Source: JADKIH01 sp964595205 (lineage in GTDB: Bacteria > Bacteroidota > Bacteroidia > AKYH767-A > 2013-40CM-41-45). From it: 64,000 bases of DNA. Made by a program: the position numbers and the translations under genes. The notes below the pieces were generated by a model. It was not told the origin of the DNA, did not search any database, and saw only the letters and a program-made list of their open reading frames with translations. The stretch is taken from positions 1-64,000 of the forward strand of contig CAZQOQ010000009.1 in the NCBI GenBank assembly GCA_964595205.1, read 5' to 3'. How positions within the stretch are numbered: position 1 is the stretch's first letter; every line of letters begins with the position of its first letter. Below are positions 24,285 through 33,927 of the stretch, piece by piece.

Positions 24285-26417
24285 TCAATTGTACTTATCT
24301 GAGTCATCCTGCTGTGAGCCTATGTTAATAAATACGCCTGCGAATAGCATCCGTGCCGCAGTGGGTCCTACTGCATACCGGTGAGAACCGTCAGAAGAGT
24401 AATTATATGTGAAGACATTATTTACTCCGAGGATATTCCCAACAGATAATACCACAACAGTAAAATTTTTACCGATGGAAGTCAGGTAACTGAAGTTGAG
24501 ACTCAGGTTATGATAATCCCTTGTTTGATCACCGAGGTATACAGGATTATTTGGATTGTAGTAGGGTCGTCCGGAAGAGTAAACATAGGTAAGGCTTGGA
24601 GCCAGGCTGATTTTCGGAAAGAAATATTTAAACACAAGGCTGGCGCTGTGCTTTGCTGCGAATGAAGGCATGGTTTCGACCGGGAAATCACGATAGAGTC
24701 TTTTCGTGTCCAGGAAAGAATATGAAATCCAGTAATCAGCCCGACGAAAAGTTTTTTTGTCGCGGTAAAATAATTCAAAGCCTTTTGCATAACCATAACC
24801 GGAATTGTCGACAGTTGAATTTACCGACCTGACCAGGTCGTCGTATTTTTTATAATATGTTTCTATCCTGAAAGTCTTGAGATCGCTCACCTGTTGAAAA
24901 TTTAAAATAAAATGTGTTGCCTTCTCATAACTGAAATCAACGGTTGGGGAAGCACTGATATAACCAGTTTGAGGTACCTGGTAAAAATTTCCGCTGGCAA
25001 ATGAGACCTGACTGTACTGACCGGTCTTGTATGCAAGAGAAATTCGGGGAGCGACGTTTACTCTATCGATCAATTTCGAATTTTCAACTCTAAGTCCGGC
25101 CCTGGCAACAAGCTTTGGGGTGATGTAAATATCACCTTCTGCATAAAAAGCCTCATAAGACTCTTCCATTTTAGTGTCAAGGTTCGGCACCGCTACTTCG
25201 TCGACCGGCTTCTGAAACTCGCCGCCAACACGTAAAACCGAAAGCTCTCCGAGTGAATGTGTGAGGGTTAGTCTCGACTCGAAGAGGTCATTTTTATGAT
25301 CCACCGGAAACTCATCGATGCGGATGTCGTCGCTGTTGCGACTGTAAGAAGCGGCAGCATAAAGCGTCCAGTTATGAAATAGAATTTCCTTGTAACTGAA
25401 TGAAGAATATAAATTTGAATTACCGAGTGTATATTTCAATTTGTTCTCGAGAAGCGGATCCGATGTATCAGGATAATAGACGCTCAGGTCGCTGACAGTG
25501 TAACTGACGAATGCTTTCAGCATGCCGGTCTCAGATGTTTTGCGTCTTAATAACACAGAGCCATTCACAGATTCGGGAGGATGAACCCAATCGCGGTTCT
25601 GGCTTACGAGCGAAAAATAAGGCATGAGATTCGTATAACCTCCAATGATACTGACAGAGGTTCTATTCCATCTTTTGGTATGTCCCAGGCTGGCGCCTAC
25701 GCTCATCACTCCAACGTTGGTTGAGGTACGGTCAGGCAAATCCTGTGATTCGAGAATTAATGCGCTCGACATGGCTTGTCCATACTGCGCGGAGTATCCC
25801 CCGGTGCTGAATGATATTCCTTTAAACAGGAAGGGAGAAAACCTTCCGCGTTGAGGAACATCGGGGACAGAAGTAAAATACGGATTGTCGACCAGCAGTC
25901 CGTCAATAAATGTCTTCGCTTCATTTGCATCCCCGCCTCTCACATACATTCCTTCCTTCTCGCCCACTACACCGGTACCTGGAAGCGTCTGCAGGGCACC
26001 ATAGATATCGCCGTTAGCTCCGGCCGTTGTAACGATGTCGAGCGGCCGGAGGATTACCATTTTCTTTTCATCGCTTGCCTCGAATGCACCGGCGGCGATT
26101 GTCACAGTCTTCAGTTCGTTTATGGCATCTTTTAATTTTATTCTAATCCTGATGGTTGCGCTGTCGAGGTTTATTTTTTGTTCCCAGCTCTCGAAGCCGA
26201 TGAAACTCGCGACCAGCATTCTCTCGCCTGTTTCGGAGGTGGTAAAAGTAAAGGATCCGTTATTATCGCTTGTAGCTCCATCGTAACTGTCCTTTATAAA
26301 AACATTGGCGCCGGGAATTGCGTTTCCTTTTGTATCGGTAATGATTCCGCTTACGGATGTTTGTGCAAACATTTGCAGATGAGAAATCATCATCAAAAAA
26401 AACAGCTTTATACGCAT
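24285..26417 (-). CDS. TonB-dependent receptor with carboxypeptidase-regulatory-like domain
   Basis: The product is 710 residues with a signal peptide (1-19, ending MFAQ). Residues about 22-105 form the CarboxypepD_reg-like beta domain typical of Bacteroidota receptors (SVSGIITDTKGNAIPGANVF). A plug domain follows (about 115-225, with EGMYVRGGDANEAKTFIDG), then a 22-strand barrel with many Tyr/Phe/Arg strands. It would import a ligand across the outer membrane using TonB energy; the ligand is not evident. No SusD partner is adjacent. It appears to head the operon with the TPR-like, membrane and winged-helix genes. Confidence 0.88.
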   Translation of the reverse strand: MRIKLFFLMMISHLQMFAQTSVSGIITDTKGNAIPGANVFIKDSYDGATSDNNGSFTFTTSETGERMLVASFIGFESWEQKINLDSATIRIRIKLKDAINELKTVTIAAGAFEASDEKKMVILRPLDIVTTAGANGDIYGALQTLPGTGVVGEKEGMYVRGGDANEAKTFIDGLLVDNPYFTSVPDVPQRGRFSPFLFKGISFSTGGYSAQYGQAMSSALILESQDLPDRTSTNVGVMSVGASLGHTKRWNRTSVSIIGGYTNLMPYFSLVSQNRDWVHPPESVNGSVLLRRKTSETGMLKAFVSYTVSDLSVYYPDTSDPLLENKLKYTLGNSNLYSSFSYKEILFHNWTLYAAASYSRNSDDIRIDEFPVDHKNDLFESRLTLTHSLGELSVLRVGGEFQKPVDEVAVPNLDTKMEESYEAFYAEGDIYITPKLVARAGLRVENSKLIDRVNVAPRISLAYKTGQYSQVSFASGNFYQVPQTGYISASPTVDFSYEKATHFILNFQQVSDLKTFRIETYYKKYDDLVRSVNSTVDNSGYGYAKGFELFYRDKKTFRRADYWISYSFLDTKRLYRDFPVETMPSFAAKHSASLVFKYFFPKISLAPSLTYVYSSGRPYYNPNNPVYLGDQTRDYHNLSLNFSYLTSIGKNFTVVVLSVGNILGVNNVFTYNYSSDGSHRYAVGPTAARMLFAGVFINIGSQQDDSDKYN

Positions 26418-26601
26418 TTGACTTTTTTCTGAATTTACAGTTTATAACAGTCTTTTGTTTTTAATACGGATCAGGAATATATCATTAACAAAAGGCAAAA
26501 ACAATTTGAGCCTGCAAACATAAACTACTTTATAATATAAACCAAATACTTTTTATTGATGAAACAAAAAAGAATACTGTTAAAAAACGAGAAAAAATCG
26601 G

Positions 26602-27570
26602 CTAAACGAAGCTGGTAATACCGAAGACTTCCCTGGACACCCAGCCTTTACCCCAATCATTGACTTCTTCGGAATTCCAGAGTTCAGGGTAGAAAATTCT
26701 TTTTTGAAAACGCGGAGGAAGATATTTCTGCCAGTTGGTTCCGCCCGTAGCTTTGATGTCTTCGGGATCTTTCTGAAGATAACGTACAGCAGATTTATAA
26801 TGGCTTAACGGCCAGTTTACGTTTACGTTTACATCGAGCAGCTTCATAAGTCCGATGAGCCCGGGGTCGCGCTGATCGGCTTCAGGTAGGCGTTTAAATA
26901 ATTGCCAGAGATTCGCCGTGCGTTTTTCTTCGGCAAGTTTCACGAGTGAATCGGAATATTTCTCTTCGAACTGCTCCAGCGTAAGCGTCTTTTTGCCTGT
27001 TGCGAGTTCTGTGGCTCCTGCCTTCCAGTAAATGAACTCAAACATATCCTTTAAGGAAGAATCCTTATTGAATTTTTGACGGTGATCCTTACTTACCAGT
27101 TGAATGAAATCGGTAGCACAAATTTCTATCATCCTGTACTGTGCACTCTGAAAGCCACTTGCGGGAAGCAGGCTCATGCGGAATTTCAAAAACTGGTCCT
27201 GCTCCATTCCGGCAACCATGATATCGAACGACCGCACAAGATTTTCAAAATAATTATTGATACGCGCAATCCTGAGTCTGAAAAAAGCAAGTGTCGCATC
27301 AGACTCCCTGCTTAGCTGCTCAAATTCATTCAGGCAAAGTTTGAAATACAGTTCTGTGATCTGGTGATAGATGATAAATATCTCTTCGTCGGGAAAACTC
27401 GTGCGGGGATTTTGCAAAGACAGCAGTGTATCGACATGAACATAATCCCAATAGGTCAGATAATCAGCATACAACAATCCATCGAGATACGAGATGAGAT
27501 CCTGCCCCATGGCAGAATATTTCTTTTCCAGCGCTTCGATTCGCTTAACGACTTCCGGTTTCAATTCCAT
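26602..27570 (-). CDS. kynA: Tryptophan 2,3-dioxygenase
   Basis: This cytoplasmic heme enzyme opens the indole ring of L-tryptophan to N-formylkynurenine, the first step of the kynurenine route. The product is 322 residues. Family segments include YWDYVHVDTLLSLQ (40-53) and DEEIFIIYHQITELYFKLC (61-79) near the N terminus, which line the active site, and FLKFRMSLLPASGFQSAQYR further on. No other kynurenine gene is nearby, so it stands alone between AT-rich spacers. Length is slightly above proteobacterial enzymes, as usual for this phylum. Confidence 0.92.
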   Translation of the reverse strand: MELKPEVVKRIEALEKKYSAMGQDLISYLDGLLYADYLTYWDYVHVDTLLSLQNPRTSFPDEEIFIIYHQITELYFKLCLNEFEQLSRESDATLAFFRLRIARINNYFENLVRSFDIMVAGMEQDQFLKFRMSLLPASGFQSAQYRMIEICATDFIQLVSKDHRQKFNKDSSLKDMFEFIYWKAGATELATGKKTLTLEQFEEKYSDSLVKLAEEKRTANLWQLFKRLPEADQRDPGLIGLMKLLDVNVNVNWPLSHYKSAVRYLQKDPEDIKATGGTNWQKYLPPRFQKRIFYPELWNSEEVNDWGKGWVSREVFGITSFV

Positions 27571-27759
27571 GGGAGCAAGGTAAACAATTTGAAAAGAAGA
27601 TTAAAAATGGATATGGAGTGAAATAAAATACGTTAAATCATTTTTCCTGGCCCAACGCCTGTCATATACCGAATTCATCCATGTTCCATTTTAATTTTAC
27701 CTTCATTATTAATTCTCAATTATTGCATAAACTTGCAGGAAATTTAAACCACTTAATAC

Positions 27760-28182
27760 ATGAAAAACACGCTATCAATCCTTACTATCTTATTATTCAC
27801 AGGTCTGGCAACCTATGCTCAGCCGAAAATGACTTCCTGGCCTGAATTAAAAACCTTTCATGGTGTCATGTCTCAGACTTTTCATCCAAGTGAAGAAGGA
27901 AATCTTGAACCCATAAAATCAAGAGCTACTGAAATGAAAGAAAAAGCCTATGCCTTAGCTGATTCAAAAATCCCGGCAGAATTTAATAACGACAAAATAA
28001 AAGCTGCAGTGAATGAATTGAAGGTCGAGACAACTAAAATGGAAAAATTAGTAAAAGATAAAAGTACCGATAAAGAAATCACCACTCAGCTTTCCACCGT
28101 CCATGATACATTTCACAAGATTGTAGGATTATGTTCGACACAGGATGAGCATCATGACGACACTGACGGAAAGAAGGAATAA
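27760..28182 (+). CDS. Small exported helical protein, unknown function
   Basis: The product is 140 residues with a signal peptide (1-20, ending TYAQ). The mature part is helical and Lys/Glu-rich, with LKTFHGVMSQTFHPSEEGNLEPI near its start, a Cys near residue 127 and an acidic/His C terminus (EHHDDTDGKKE). The His and Cys positions could bind metal or heme, somewhat like four-helix cytochrome c' proteins, but no CXXCH is present. A strong terminator follows, so it is probably monocistronic. Confidence 0.7.
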   Translation: MKNTLSILTILLFTGLATYAQPKMTSWPELKTFHGVMSQTFHPSEEGNLEPIKSRATEMKEKAYALADSKIPAEFNNDKIKAAVNELKVETTKMEKLVKDKSTDKEITTQLSTVHDTFHKIVGLCSTQDEHHDDTDGKKE

Positions 28183-28213
28183 GACAAAAAGTAATATCTG
28201 CCTGATATTATTA

Positions 28214-28250
28214 AAAAGCGATTGCAATTTACTTGTAATCGCTTTTTTCA
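28214..28250 (+). terminator. Rho-independent terminator
   Basis: AAAAGCGATTGCAA and TTGTAATCGCTTTT pair over 14 bp (one G-U) around loop TTTAC, followed by T residues, 31 bp after the preceding stop. Confidence 0.9.
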
Positions 28251-28424
28251 TTTATTCCGGATGGCAGGACAGGATTTTGAGATCCGCTATTACCTATCTT
28301 TCCCGGAAGACAGTCAGCACGATATGAGTTTTTAAGCCTTTTCCGGGGTTTTTTCTACATCCTTTTTAAATCTTAATAACCTGTTAATTCTTCAGGTTCA
28401 ACTTCCTTTTATTCCTTTAGTTAA

Positions 28425-28432
28425 TATATTTG
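28425..28432 (+). promoter_or_regulatory. Probable -7 box (TATATTTG)
   Basis: TATATTTG fits TAnnTTTG exactly, 34 bp before ATG 28467 and downstream of the terminator, in the right place to start the next gene. The -33 region is unclear. Confidence 0.55.
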
Positions 28433-28466
28433 TCGATACTAAACTATCTAACCAATAAATACAGCC

Positions 28467-29174
28467 ATGACTACTGGAAAAAAATTATTTACTGCATTAT
28501 TATGTTTCATTTCAATAAACACTTTCGCACAAACAACTGACGAAATCGTAAACAATCACATCAATGCAGTTGGAGGAAAAGAAAACTGGGAAAAAGTAAA
28601 ATCAATCCGGATGGAAAATACCCTTAAATCTCAGGGAGGTGAAATAAAAGTCACCATCGTTCAAATCGATAAGAAAGCAATCCGCCAGGATATTTCTGTA
28701 ATGGGAATGACAGGATACAGCATCATCAATACCACCGAAGGCTGGAGTTATATGCCCTGGGCCGGTCATACCAAACCCGAAGCGATGACTGCTGATGACG
28801 TGAAAAACTCCCAGGATGAACTGTATATCCAGGACGAGTTTATTACTTACAAAGAATTAAATAAAACGATCGAATCGTTTGGCAAAGATGAAATCGAAGG
28901 AACTGAGTGTTACAAAGTGAAAATGACTGACAAAAACGGTAAAGAAACCACGTATTATCTGGACGCAACAAGTTATTTCATTATTAAACAGACTCAGAAA
29001 GAAATCGCCGACGGTAAAGAGAGAGAAAGCTCAACAACATTTGCAGATTATAAAAAATTACCCGAAGGCATCGTGTTTCCAATGAGTATTGCAAGTGATT
29101 GGGGCGAAGCACAAATCACTAAACTCGAAATTAATCCGTCTATCGACGAGTCAATATTCAAGGTTACCCAGTGA
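28467..29174 (+). CDS. Exported LolA-like protein
   Basis: The product is 235 residues with a signal peptide (1-21, ending TFAQ). The mature protein begins TTDEIVNNHINAVGGKENWEKVKSI, typical of Bacteroidota proteins annotated as outer-membrane lipoprotein-sorting-like, followed by alternating strands (IRQDISVMGMTGYSII, GWSYMPW, YYLDATSYFIIKQ). The fold is probably an open LolA/LppX-like half-barrel that binds a lipid or hydrophobic ligand in the periplasm. It is not a true LolA by length or context. It precedes the BNR protein by 141 bp. Confidence 0.75.
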   Translation: MTTGKKLFTALLCFISINTFAQTTDEIVNNHINAVGGKENWEKVKSIRMENTLKSQGGEIKVTIVQIDKKAIRQDISVMGMTGYSIINTTEGWSYMPWAGHTKPEAMTADDVKNSQDELYIQDEFITYKELNKTIESFGKDEIEGTECYKVKMTDKNGKETTYYLDATSYFIIKQTQKEIADGKERESSTTFADYKKLPEGIVFPMSIASDWGEAQITKLEINPSIDESIFKVTQ

Positions 29175-29315
29175 TATTCCTTATCAATTTATTGTGATAT
29201 TAATAAAAGCTCAGAATCTGAAAGTGGTTCTTATTTGATCATTCCGTGAAAGCCTTTTCATTGAAGCAGGCTTCCGGATGTATATCATTCATTCTTAAAT
29301 CACATAATCCAAACA

Positions 29316-32300
29316 ATGAAAAAAATTATAGCTTCCGTTTTCCTCCTTTATTCGATTAACACACAGGCACAATCAACCATCAATGCGTCCATGTTTGGCA
29401 CCATGGAAGCCCGTCATCTCGGGCCGGGAACCACCAGCGGAAGAATTACAGCAATCGATGGTGTGAATAAGGATGAAGGCAAGACTTTATACGTCGGCAC
29501 TGCCGGTGGTGGTGTGTGGAAATCCACAAATGCAGGAGCTTCCTATAAGCCGATGTTTGATAAATATTGCCAGTCAATCGGAGCCATTGCAATTGACCAG
29601 AATAATCCGAAAATAGTTTATGTAGGAACCGGAGAAAGTAATATGAGGAATTCAGTATCGATCGGCAACGGAATGTACAAGACTACCGATGGCGGCGATA
29701 ACTGGAAAAAGATCGGGCTGGACAGTTCCGAACACATCTCGAAAATCATTATCAGCCCGGACAACTCCAATATTATTTACGTAGCCGTTCCAGGCGCGCT
29801 ATGGAGCAACAGTAAGAACAGAGGCCTTTATAAATCAACCAACGGCGGAGAGACGTGGGAGAAAATATTTTACATCAATGATCTTACCGGTTGCGCGGAT
29901 CTTTTGATTGACCCGACGAATCCGAATATCCTGTTTGCTTCCATGTGGCAATTCAGACGTCAGCCATTCAGCTTCAATTCAGGCGGAATGGGCAGCGGCT
30001 TATACAAGAGTACAGATGCAGGAAAAACCTGGAGAGAAATTAAAAACGGTTTACCCGAAAAGCCATTCGGAAGAATTGCAATGACACTTGCACCAAGCGA
30101 TCCCAAACAAATGGTTGCAATCGTTGAAAGCAATAAAACCGGGTTGTATATTTCTTCTGATGGAGGAGAGACATGGAAAAACCAGAGTGCGACAATGAAT
30201 GTCTGCGCCCGTCCTTTTTATTTCAGCACGATTGCCATCGACCCAAAAGATCCGAAACGTGTTTATCGCCCTGCGTTTCAGTTTGCCTACAGCAACGACG
30301 GAGGGTATTCATTTTCTGAAGCGAGCTACGACGGCGGCTGGGTGCACAGCGATATGCATGCTTTGTGGATCAATCCGGTGAATACTAACATTCTCTACCT
30401 GGGCACAGACGGAGGAATTTACGTTAGCATCGACAAAGGATCAACCTGGCAGTTTAACCAGGGGCTGCCTGTCGGACAATTCTATCACGTTGCCATCGAT
30501 AATAAAGAACCTTACAACGTATACGGCGGTCTGCAGGACAATGGCAGCTGGATGGCGCCAAGCGCGACTCCGGGAGAGATCGGAAATGCAAACTGGTACA
30601 GGGTTGGCGGTGGTGACGGTTTCTGGACGGTTCCCGATGCAGATGGAAAAGTGTTGTACTCAGAATACCAGGGTGGAAATATGTCGCGCGTGAATATTTC
30701 AAACATGAAATCCGAATTCATTCAGCCGCAGAAAACCAGTAAGGAAGAAAAACTCAGATGGAATTGGAATACACCAATTGTAACGGGAACGAAAAATCCA
30801 AAGAACCTGTATGTGGGTGCGCAGTATTTATATAAGTCGGGCGACCAGGGAAGGAACTGGACGAGAATTTCTCCCGATCTGACGACAAACAATAAGAACA
30901 AGCAAAAGCAGGAAGAGAGCGGCGGACTGAGCGAGGATAACACATCAGCAGAAAATCACTGCACAATTTTTACGATTGCTGAATCACCGTTTGACGAGAA
31001 AGTAATCTGGGTTGGAACAGACGACGGAAATCTTCAGTACACGACCGATGCAGGTACAACATGGACAAACGTTTCGGCGAATGTTGCAAAGTGCGGCATT
31101 GCGAGTCAGTCGTGGGTGAGCAGCATTCAACTTTCATCATTCGACAAAAATGTAATTTATGCAACGTTCGACAATCACATGTATGGCGACTTTTATACGT
31201 ACCTCGGAAAGAGTACGGATATGGGAAAGACGTGGACGAGGATAAACAGTACAGAGTTTACGGGCTTTGCACATAAGATCAAGGAGGATCCGGAGAATAA
31301 AAATCTACTGTTTCTCGGAACGGAGATGGGACTGTTTGCGACACTCGATGGCGGAACAAACTGGTTCAGGATGAAAAGTAATATTCCGGAGTATGCTTTG
31401 GTTCGTGATATTCAGATTCACCCGAAAACTCACGACCTTGTGATTGGTACTCATGGAAGAGGAATCATTATTCTTGATGATATCCGCCCGATCCGGAACC
31501 TGGTGAAAGATATCCAGGAACAGGATGTATATTTTTTCCCGACGCCGGATATAACCCTTAAGAGCGGAAATTTCGGCTGGGGCGGTCCAATGGTTTCGGG
31601 AGGATGGTGGGCACCGAATCCTCCGTCGATACCGGCGTTTACATATTACCTGAAACAGAGACTTAGTTCTGGGAAAGTAGAAGTAGAAGTTTACAATGAT
31701 AAGAACGAACTCCTGCAATCAATGCCGGGAACCGTTAGGAAAGGAATTAATAAAGTGACGTGGAACCTGAGAGGTACGCCTCCCAAAGTGGCCGCAGGAA
31801 GTACCAAAATGGATGGTGCCGGATTTACGGCTCCGATGGTGTTGCCCGGAACATATACCGTGAAGTTGATCGTAAACGGTAAGACATATACCAGCAAGGT
31901 GAATTGTGTTCATGACGCTGAGAATAAGGACCTGACAATTGAAGACAGGAAATTAGTCTATGATAAGTCGATGCAGCTTCAGAAATTATACGTCGATGTC
32001 AATAAAACGATAGACAGCATTTCAATTTTCCAGAAGCGATTAAAAGCGGATACTGTCGCCTATGCAAAGAATAAGAATGCAAAGATGTTCTATGATGATT
32101 TACAGAAAGTAAAGGCAGAGCTGATGGCGACGAAGAAGACATCCATTTTTGCAGATGAGGAAAGAGTTCGCGAAAAGGTGTCGAATCTATATGGCATCTT
32201 CTGCGGCATAGAAGCGCGTCCGAATTCCATACAGATGGAAGCCATCGATGTATTGCAAACCGAATACAATGTACAGGCAGATAATTTCTCGAAGACGGTT

Positions 32301-32366
32301 TCGAAACACATTTCCAAAATGCCGGATCTGATGAATCCGTTGAGTCCGGTGAAGGATGTGAATTGA
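29316..32366 (+). CDS. Large exported sortilin/BNR-repeat protein
   Basis: The product is 1016 residues with a signal peptide (1-18, ending TQAQ). Residues about 30-700 contain many Asp-box (BNR) units of the form S-T-D-x-G-x-T-W (STNAGASYK, TTDGGDNWKK, STNGGETWEK, STDAGKTWRE, SSDGGETWKN, TTDAGTTWTN), which build two stacked beta-propellers as in VPS10/sortilin and GH74. Residues about 760-860 resemble an Ig-like or FlgD-like domain (VEVEVYNDKNELLQ to PGTYTVKLIVNGKTY), followed by a helical tail. No type IX sorting domain is visible, so it is probably periplasmic or exported by another route. These proteins are often called glycosyl hydrolase, but catalytic acids are not evident. Confidence 0.88.
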   Translation: MKKIIASVFLLYSINTQAQSTINASMFGTMEARHLGPGTTSGRITAIDGVNKDEGKTLYVGTAGGGVWKSTNAGASYKPMFDKYCQSIGAIAIDQNNPKIVYVGTGESNMRNSVSIGNGMYKTTDGGDNWKKIGLDSSEHISKIIISPDNSNIIYVAVPGALWSNSKNRGLYKSTNGGETWEKIFYINDLTGCADLLIDPTNPNILFASMWQFRRQPFSFNSGGMGSGLYKSTDAGKTWREIKNGLPEKPFGRIAMTLAPSDPKQMVAIVESNKTGLYISSDGGETWKNQSATMNVCARPFYFSTIAIDPKDPKRVYRPAFQFAYSNDGGYSFSEASYDGGWVHSDMHALWINPVNTNILYLGTDGGIYVSIDKGSTWQFNQGLPVGQFYHVAIDNKEPYNVYGGLQDNGSWMAPSATPGEIGNANWYRVGGGDGFWTVPDADGKVLYSEYQGGNMSRVNISNMKSEFIQPQKTSKEEKLRWNWNTPIVTGTKNPKNLYVGAQYLYKSGDQGRNWTRISPDLTTNNKNKQKQEESGGLSEDNTSAENHCTIFTIAESPFDEKVIWVGTDDGNLQYTTDAGTTWTNVSANVAKCGIASQSWVSSIQLSSFDKNVIYATFDNHMYGDFYTYLGKSTDMGKTWTRINSTEFTGFAHKIKEDPENKNLLFLGTEMGLFATLDGGTNWFRMKSNIPEYALVRDIQIHPKTHDLVIGTHGRGIIILDDIRPIRNLVKDIQEQDVYFFPTPDITLKSGNFGWGGPMVSGGWWAPNPPSIPAFTYYLKQRLSSGKVEVEVYNDKNELLQSMPGTVRKGINKVTWNLRGTPPKVAAGSTKMDGAGFTAPMVLPGTYTVKLIVNGKTYTSKVNCVHDAENKDLTIEDRKLVYDKSMQLQKLYVDVNKTIDSISIFQKRLKADTVAYAKNKNAKMFYDDLQKVKAELMATKKTSIFADEERVREKVSNLYGIFCGIEARPNSIQMEAIDVLQTEYNVQADNFSKTVSKHISKMPDLMNPLSPVKDVN

Positions 32367-32385
32367 TTTAAAAAAATATACATTG

Positions 32386-32424
32386 AAATGCCCGGTTTGT
32401 AATTACAGGCCGGGCATTTATTTT
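32386..32424 (+). terminator. Rho-independent terminator after the BNR gene
   Basis: AAATGCCCGG and CCGGGCATTT form a perfect 10-bp stem around a 14-nt loop, followed by a T-rich tail. Confidence 0.9.
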
Positions 32425-32447
32425 TATTTGTTTGATCTACTTCTTTT

Positions 32448-32455
32448 TATATTTG
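32448..32455 (+). promoter_or_regulatory. Probable -7 box of the sigma-factor operon (TATATTTG)
   Basis: TATATTTG matches TAnnTTTG exactly and lies 33 bp before the TTG start I propose at 32489. It makes the upstream in-frame TTG at 32432 unlikely, because that codon would precede the transcript. Confidence 0.5.
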
Positions 32456-32488
32456 CCTTCTCTCTCTAATTTATTTTTCTCAAACTTC

Positions 32489-33061
32489 TTGGAAGAAGCC
32501 GAACTAATCAGACTTCTGGCAAACCGTGATGAAGGTGCCTTTAAAATTCTAATCAGGGATTATTCGGAAAGGGTTTACAATACTGCATTGAGTATCGTTC
32601 AAAACGAACATGATGCCGAAGATGTAACGCAGGAAGTTTTTATAGAGGTTTTTCAGTCGATCGGTAAATTTAAAAGCGAGTCCCGTCTGACGACATGGAT
32701 CTACAGGATTGCTGTAACCAAGTCGCTGGAATTTATCCGAAAGAAGAAACGACAGAAACGACACGGGATATTGTCATCGCTTTTCAAGAAAAATGAGACA
32801 GAGCCCATCAAGGAGGCCATCCATTTTCATCATCCTGGCGCGCAGCTTGAGAATAAAGAGAGATTGGCCATCCTGTTTGCAGCCATCAACCAATTACCGG
32901 AAAATCAGAAGACAGCATTTTTACTGAGTAAAACAGAAAATCTCAGCTATGCGGAGATCTCGGAAATCATGAGGCTGTCTGTTTCTTCGGTCGAATCACT
33001 TCTTTTTCGGGCAAAGCAGAACCTGAGGAAGCTGCTGGAAGATTATTACAAAGAAAATTAG
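32489..33061 (+). CDS. ECF-type RNA polymerase sigma factor
   Basis: No ATG exists near the domain start. TTG 32489 gives 190 residues beginning (M)EEAELIRLLANRDEGAFKIL, the usual start of a sigma-2 region, and lies after a good -7 box. Region 2 is at about 8-75 (YNTALSIVQNEHDAEDVTQEVFIEVF, then TTWIYRIAVTKSLEFIRKKKR) and region 4 at about 130-185 (INQLPENQKTAFLLSKTENLSYAEISEIM, then SVESLLFRAKQNLRKLL). It directs transcription of a stress or envelope regulon. The next gene, 53 bp on, has the layout of a small anti-sigma partner. Confidence 0.88.
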   Translation: MEEAELIRLLANRDEGAFKILIRDYSERVYNTALSIVQNEHDAEDVTQEVFIEVFQSIGKFKSESRLTTWIYRIAVTKSLEFIRKKKRQKRHGILSSLFKKNETEPIKEAIHFHHPGAQLENKERLAILFAAINQLPENQKTAFLLSKTENLSYAEISEIMRLSVSSVESLLFRAKQNLRKLLEDYYKEN

Positions 33062-33114
33062 TCCCTCACCGCAGGTTTTTAAAACAAAGAACATCTAAAC
33101 CACTAGAACCAATC

Positions 33115-33432
33115 ATGGAAAATCAAAATTCAAAGTCAGAAGCGGAAATCCAGGAAAAGATCCAGGCGACACTCGACAGCCTCGAAGGCTTAAAAAGACA
33201 GAAAGTTTCTGAAAACCTGTCAAGGAGGCTGAATGAGATTCCTGTTTTCCGTACCAAGATCTTTAAACTCTCGCCTCAACTTGCCTGGAAAGTCGCCGCC
33301 TGTCTTGCCATACTGATACTGCTGAATGTCTTCACCATTCTGAATTCGAATAAGAATAGCAATAGAACCAATAATGAGAGATCGCCATTTGCCAATGAAT
33401 ATTTCTCATATCTAAATTTTTCATCCATATAA
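33115..33432 (+). CDS. Small membrane protein, probable anti-sigma factor
   Basis: The product is 105 residues: a charged cytoplasmic N-terminal region (about 1-55, helical, KIQATLDSLEGLKRQKVSENLSRRL style), one membrane segment (about 60-79, WKVAACLAILILLNVFTIL) and a short Asn/Ser-rich exterior tail. This is the architecture of short Bacteroidota anti-sigma factors, and the gene sits between a sigma factor and a Spy-like sensor. No zinc-binding HXXXCXXC motif is present, so assignment relies on topology and position. Confidence 0.65.
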   Translation: MENQNSKSEAEIQEKIQATLDSLEGLKRQKVSENLSRRLNEIPVFRTKIFKLSPQLAWKVAACLAILILLNVFTILNSNKNSNRTNNERSPFANEYFSYLNFSSI

Positions 33433-33442
33433 TTAATCTCTC

Positions 33443-33904
33443 ATGGACAACTCCAGGTTTTTAAAAATTGTAATCATCATTTTACTGCTGATAAACATTG
33501 GCACCCTTGGATATATGTGGATGCAGAAACCACAAGACAGGCCGGGACCTCCACGAAAGGATATTTCCGGATTCCTTACCCGTGAATTGAATTTTACGGA
33601 GGATCAGAAAAAACAATTCGAAACGTTACGCAACGAGCATCACGATGCCATCGAAAACATTCAGGAAAAAGACCGGGAGATGCACGATAAATACTTCGAT
33701 CTGCTCCAGTCTGCTGCCGAAGATTCATTACTCGTAACGAGCCTAGCAGATTCCATGTCGGAAAACCGGAAGCAGATTGAATTAATCACCTTCCATCACT
33801 TTCGTAAGGTCAGAAACATCTGCGACGATAAACAGAAGAAAAAATTTGACGAAATAATAAACGATGCGCTGAGAATGATGGCGCCTCGTCTGCATGGAAG
33901 ATAA
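33443..33904 (+). CDS. Spy/CpxP-like membrane-anchored periplasmic protein
   Basis: The product is 153 residues: an N-terminal membrane anchor (about 7-26), a Pro-rich linker, then a helical hairpin of Spy/CpxP/ZraP type, beginning FLTRELNFTEDQKKQFETLRNEHH and ending with a second LTxxQ-like helix (ICDDKQKKKFDEIINDAL). Relatives sense misfolded protein or metals in the envelope. Several His residues (HH, THHH-like FHHF) could bind metal. It starts 11 bp after the probable anti-sigma gene, so sigma, anti-sigma and sensor form one operon; by analogy with CnrX it may feed envelope or metal stress to the sigma factor. Confidence 0.8.
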   Translation: MDNSRFLKIVIIILLLINIGTLGYMWMQKPQDRPGPPRKDISGFLTRELNFTEDQKKQFETLRNEHHDAIENIQEKDREMHDKYFDLLQSAAEDSLLVTSLADSMSENRKQIELITFHHFRKVRNICDDKQKKKFDEIINDALRMMAPRLHGR

Positions 33905-33927
33905 TTTTATATGATCTGAAAAACATC

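Noticed and set aside
28145..28327. Small frame after the 140-residue exported protein
   Set aside because: It overlaps the preceding gene's end and runs through the terminator hairpin.
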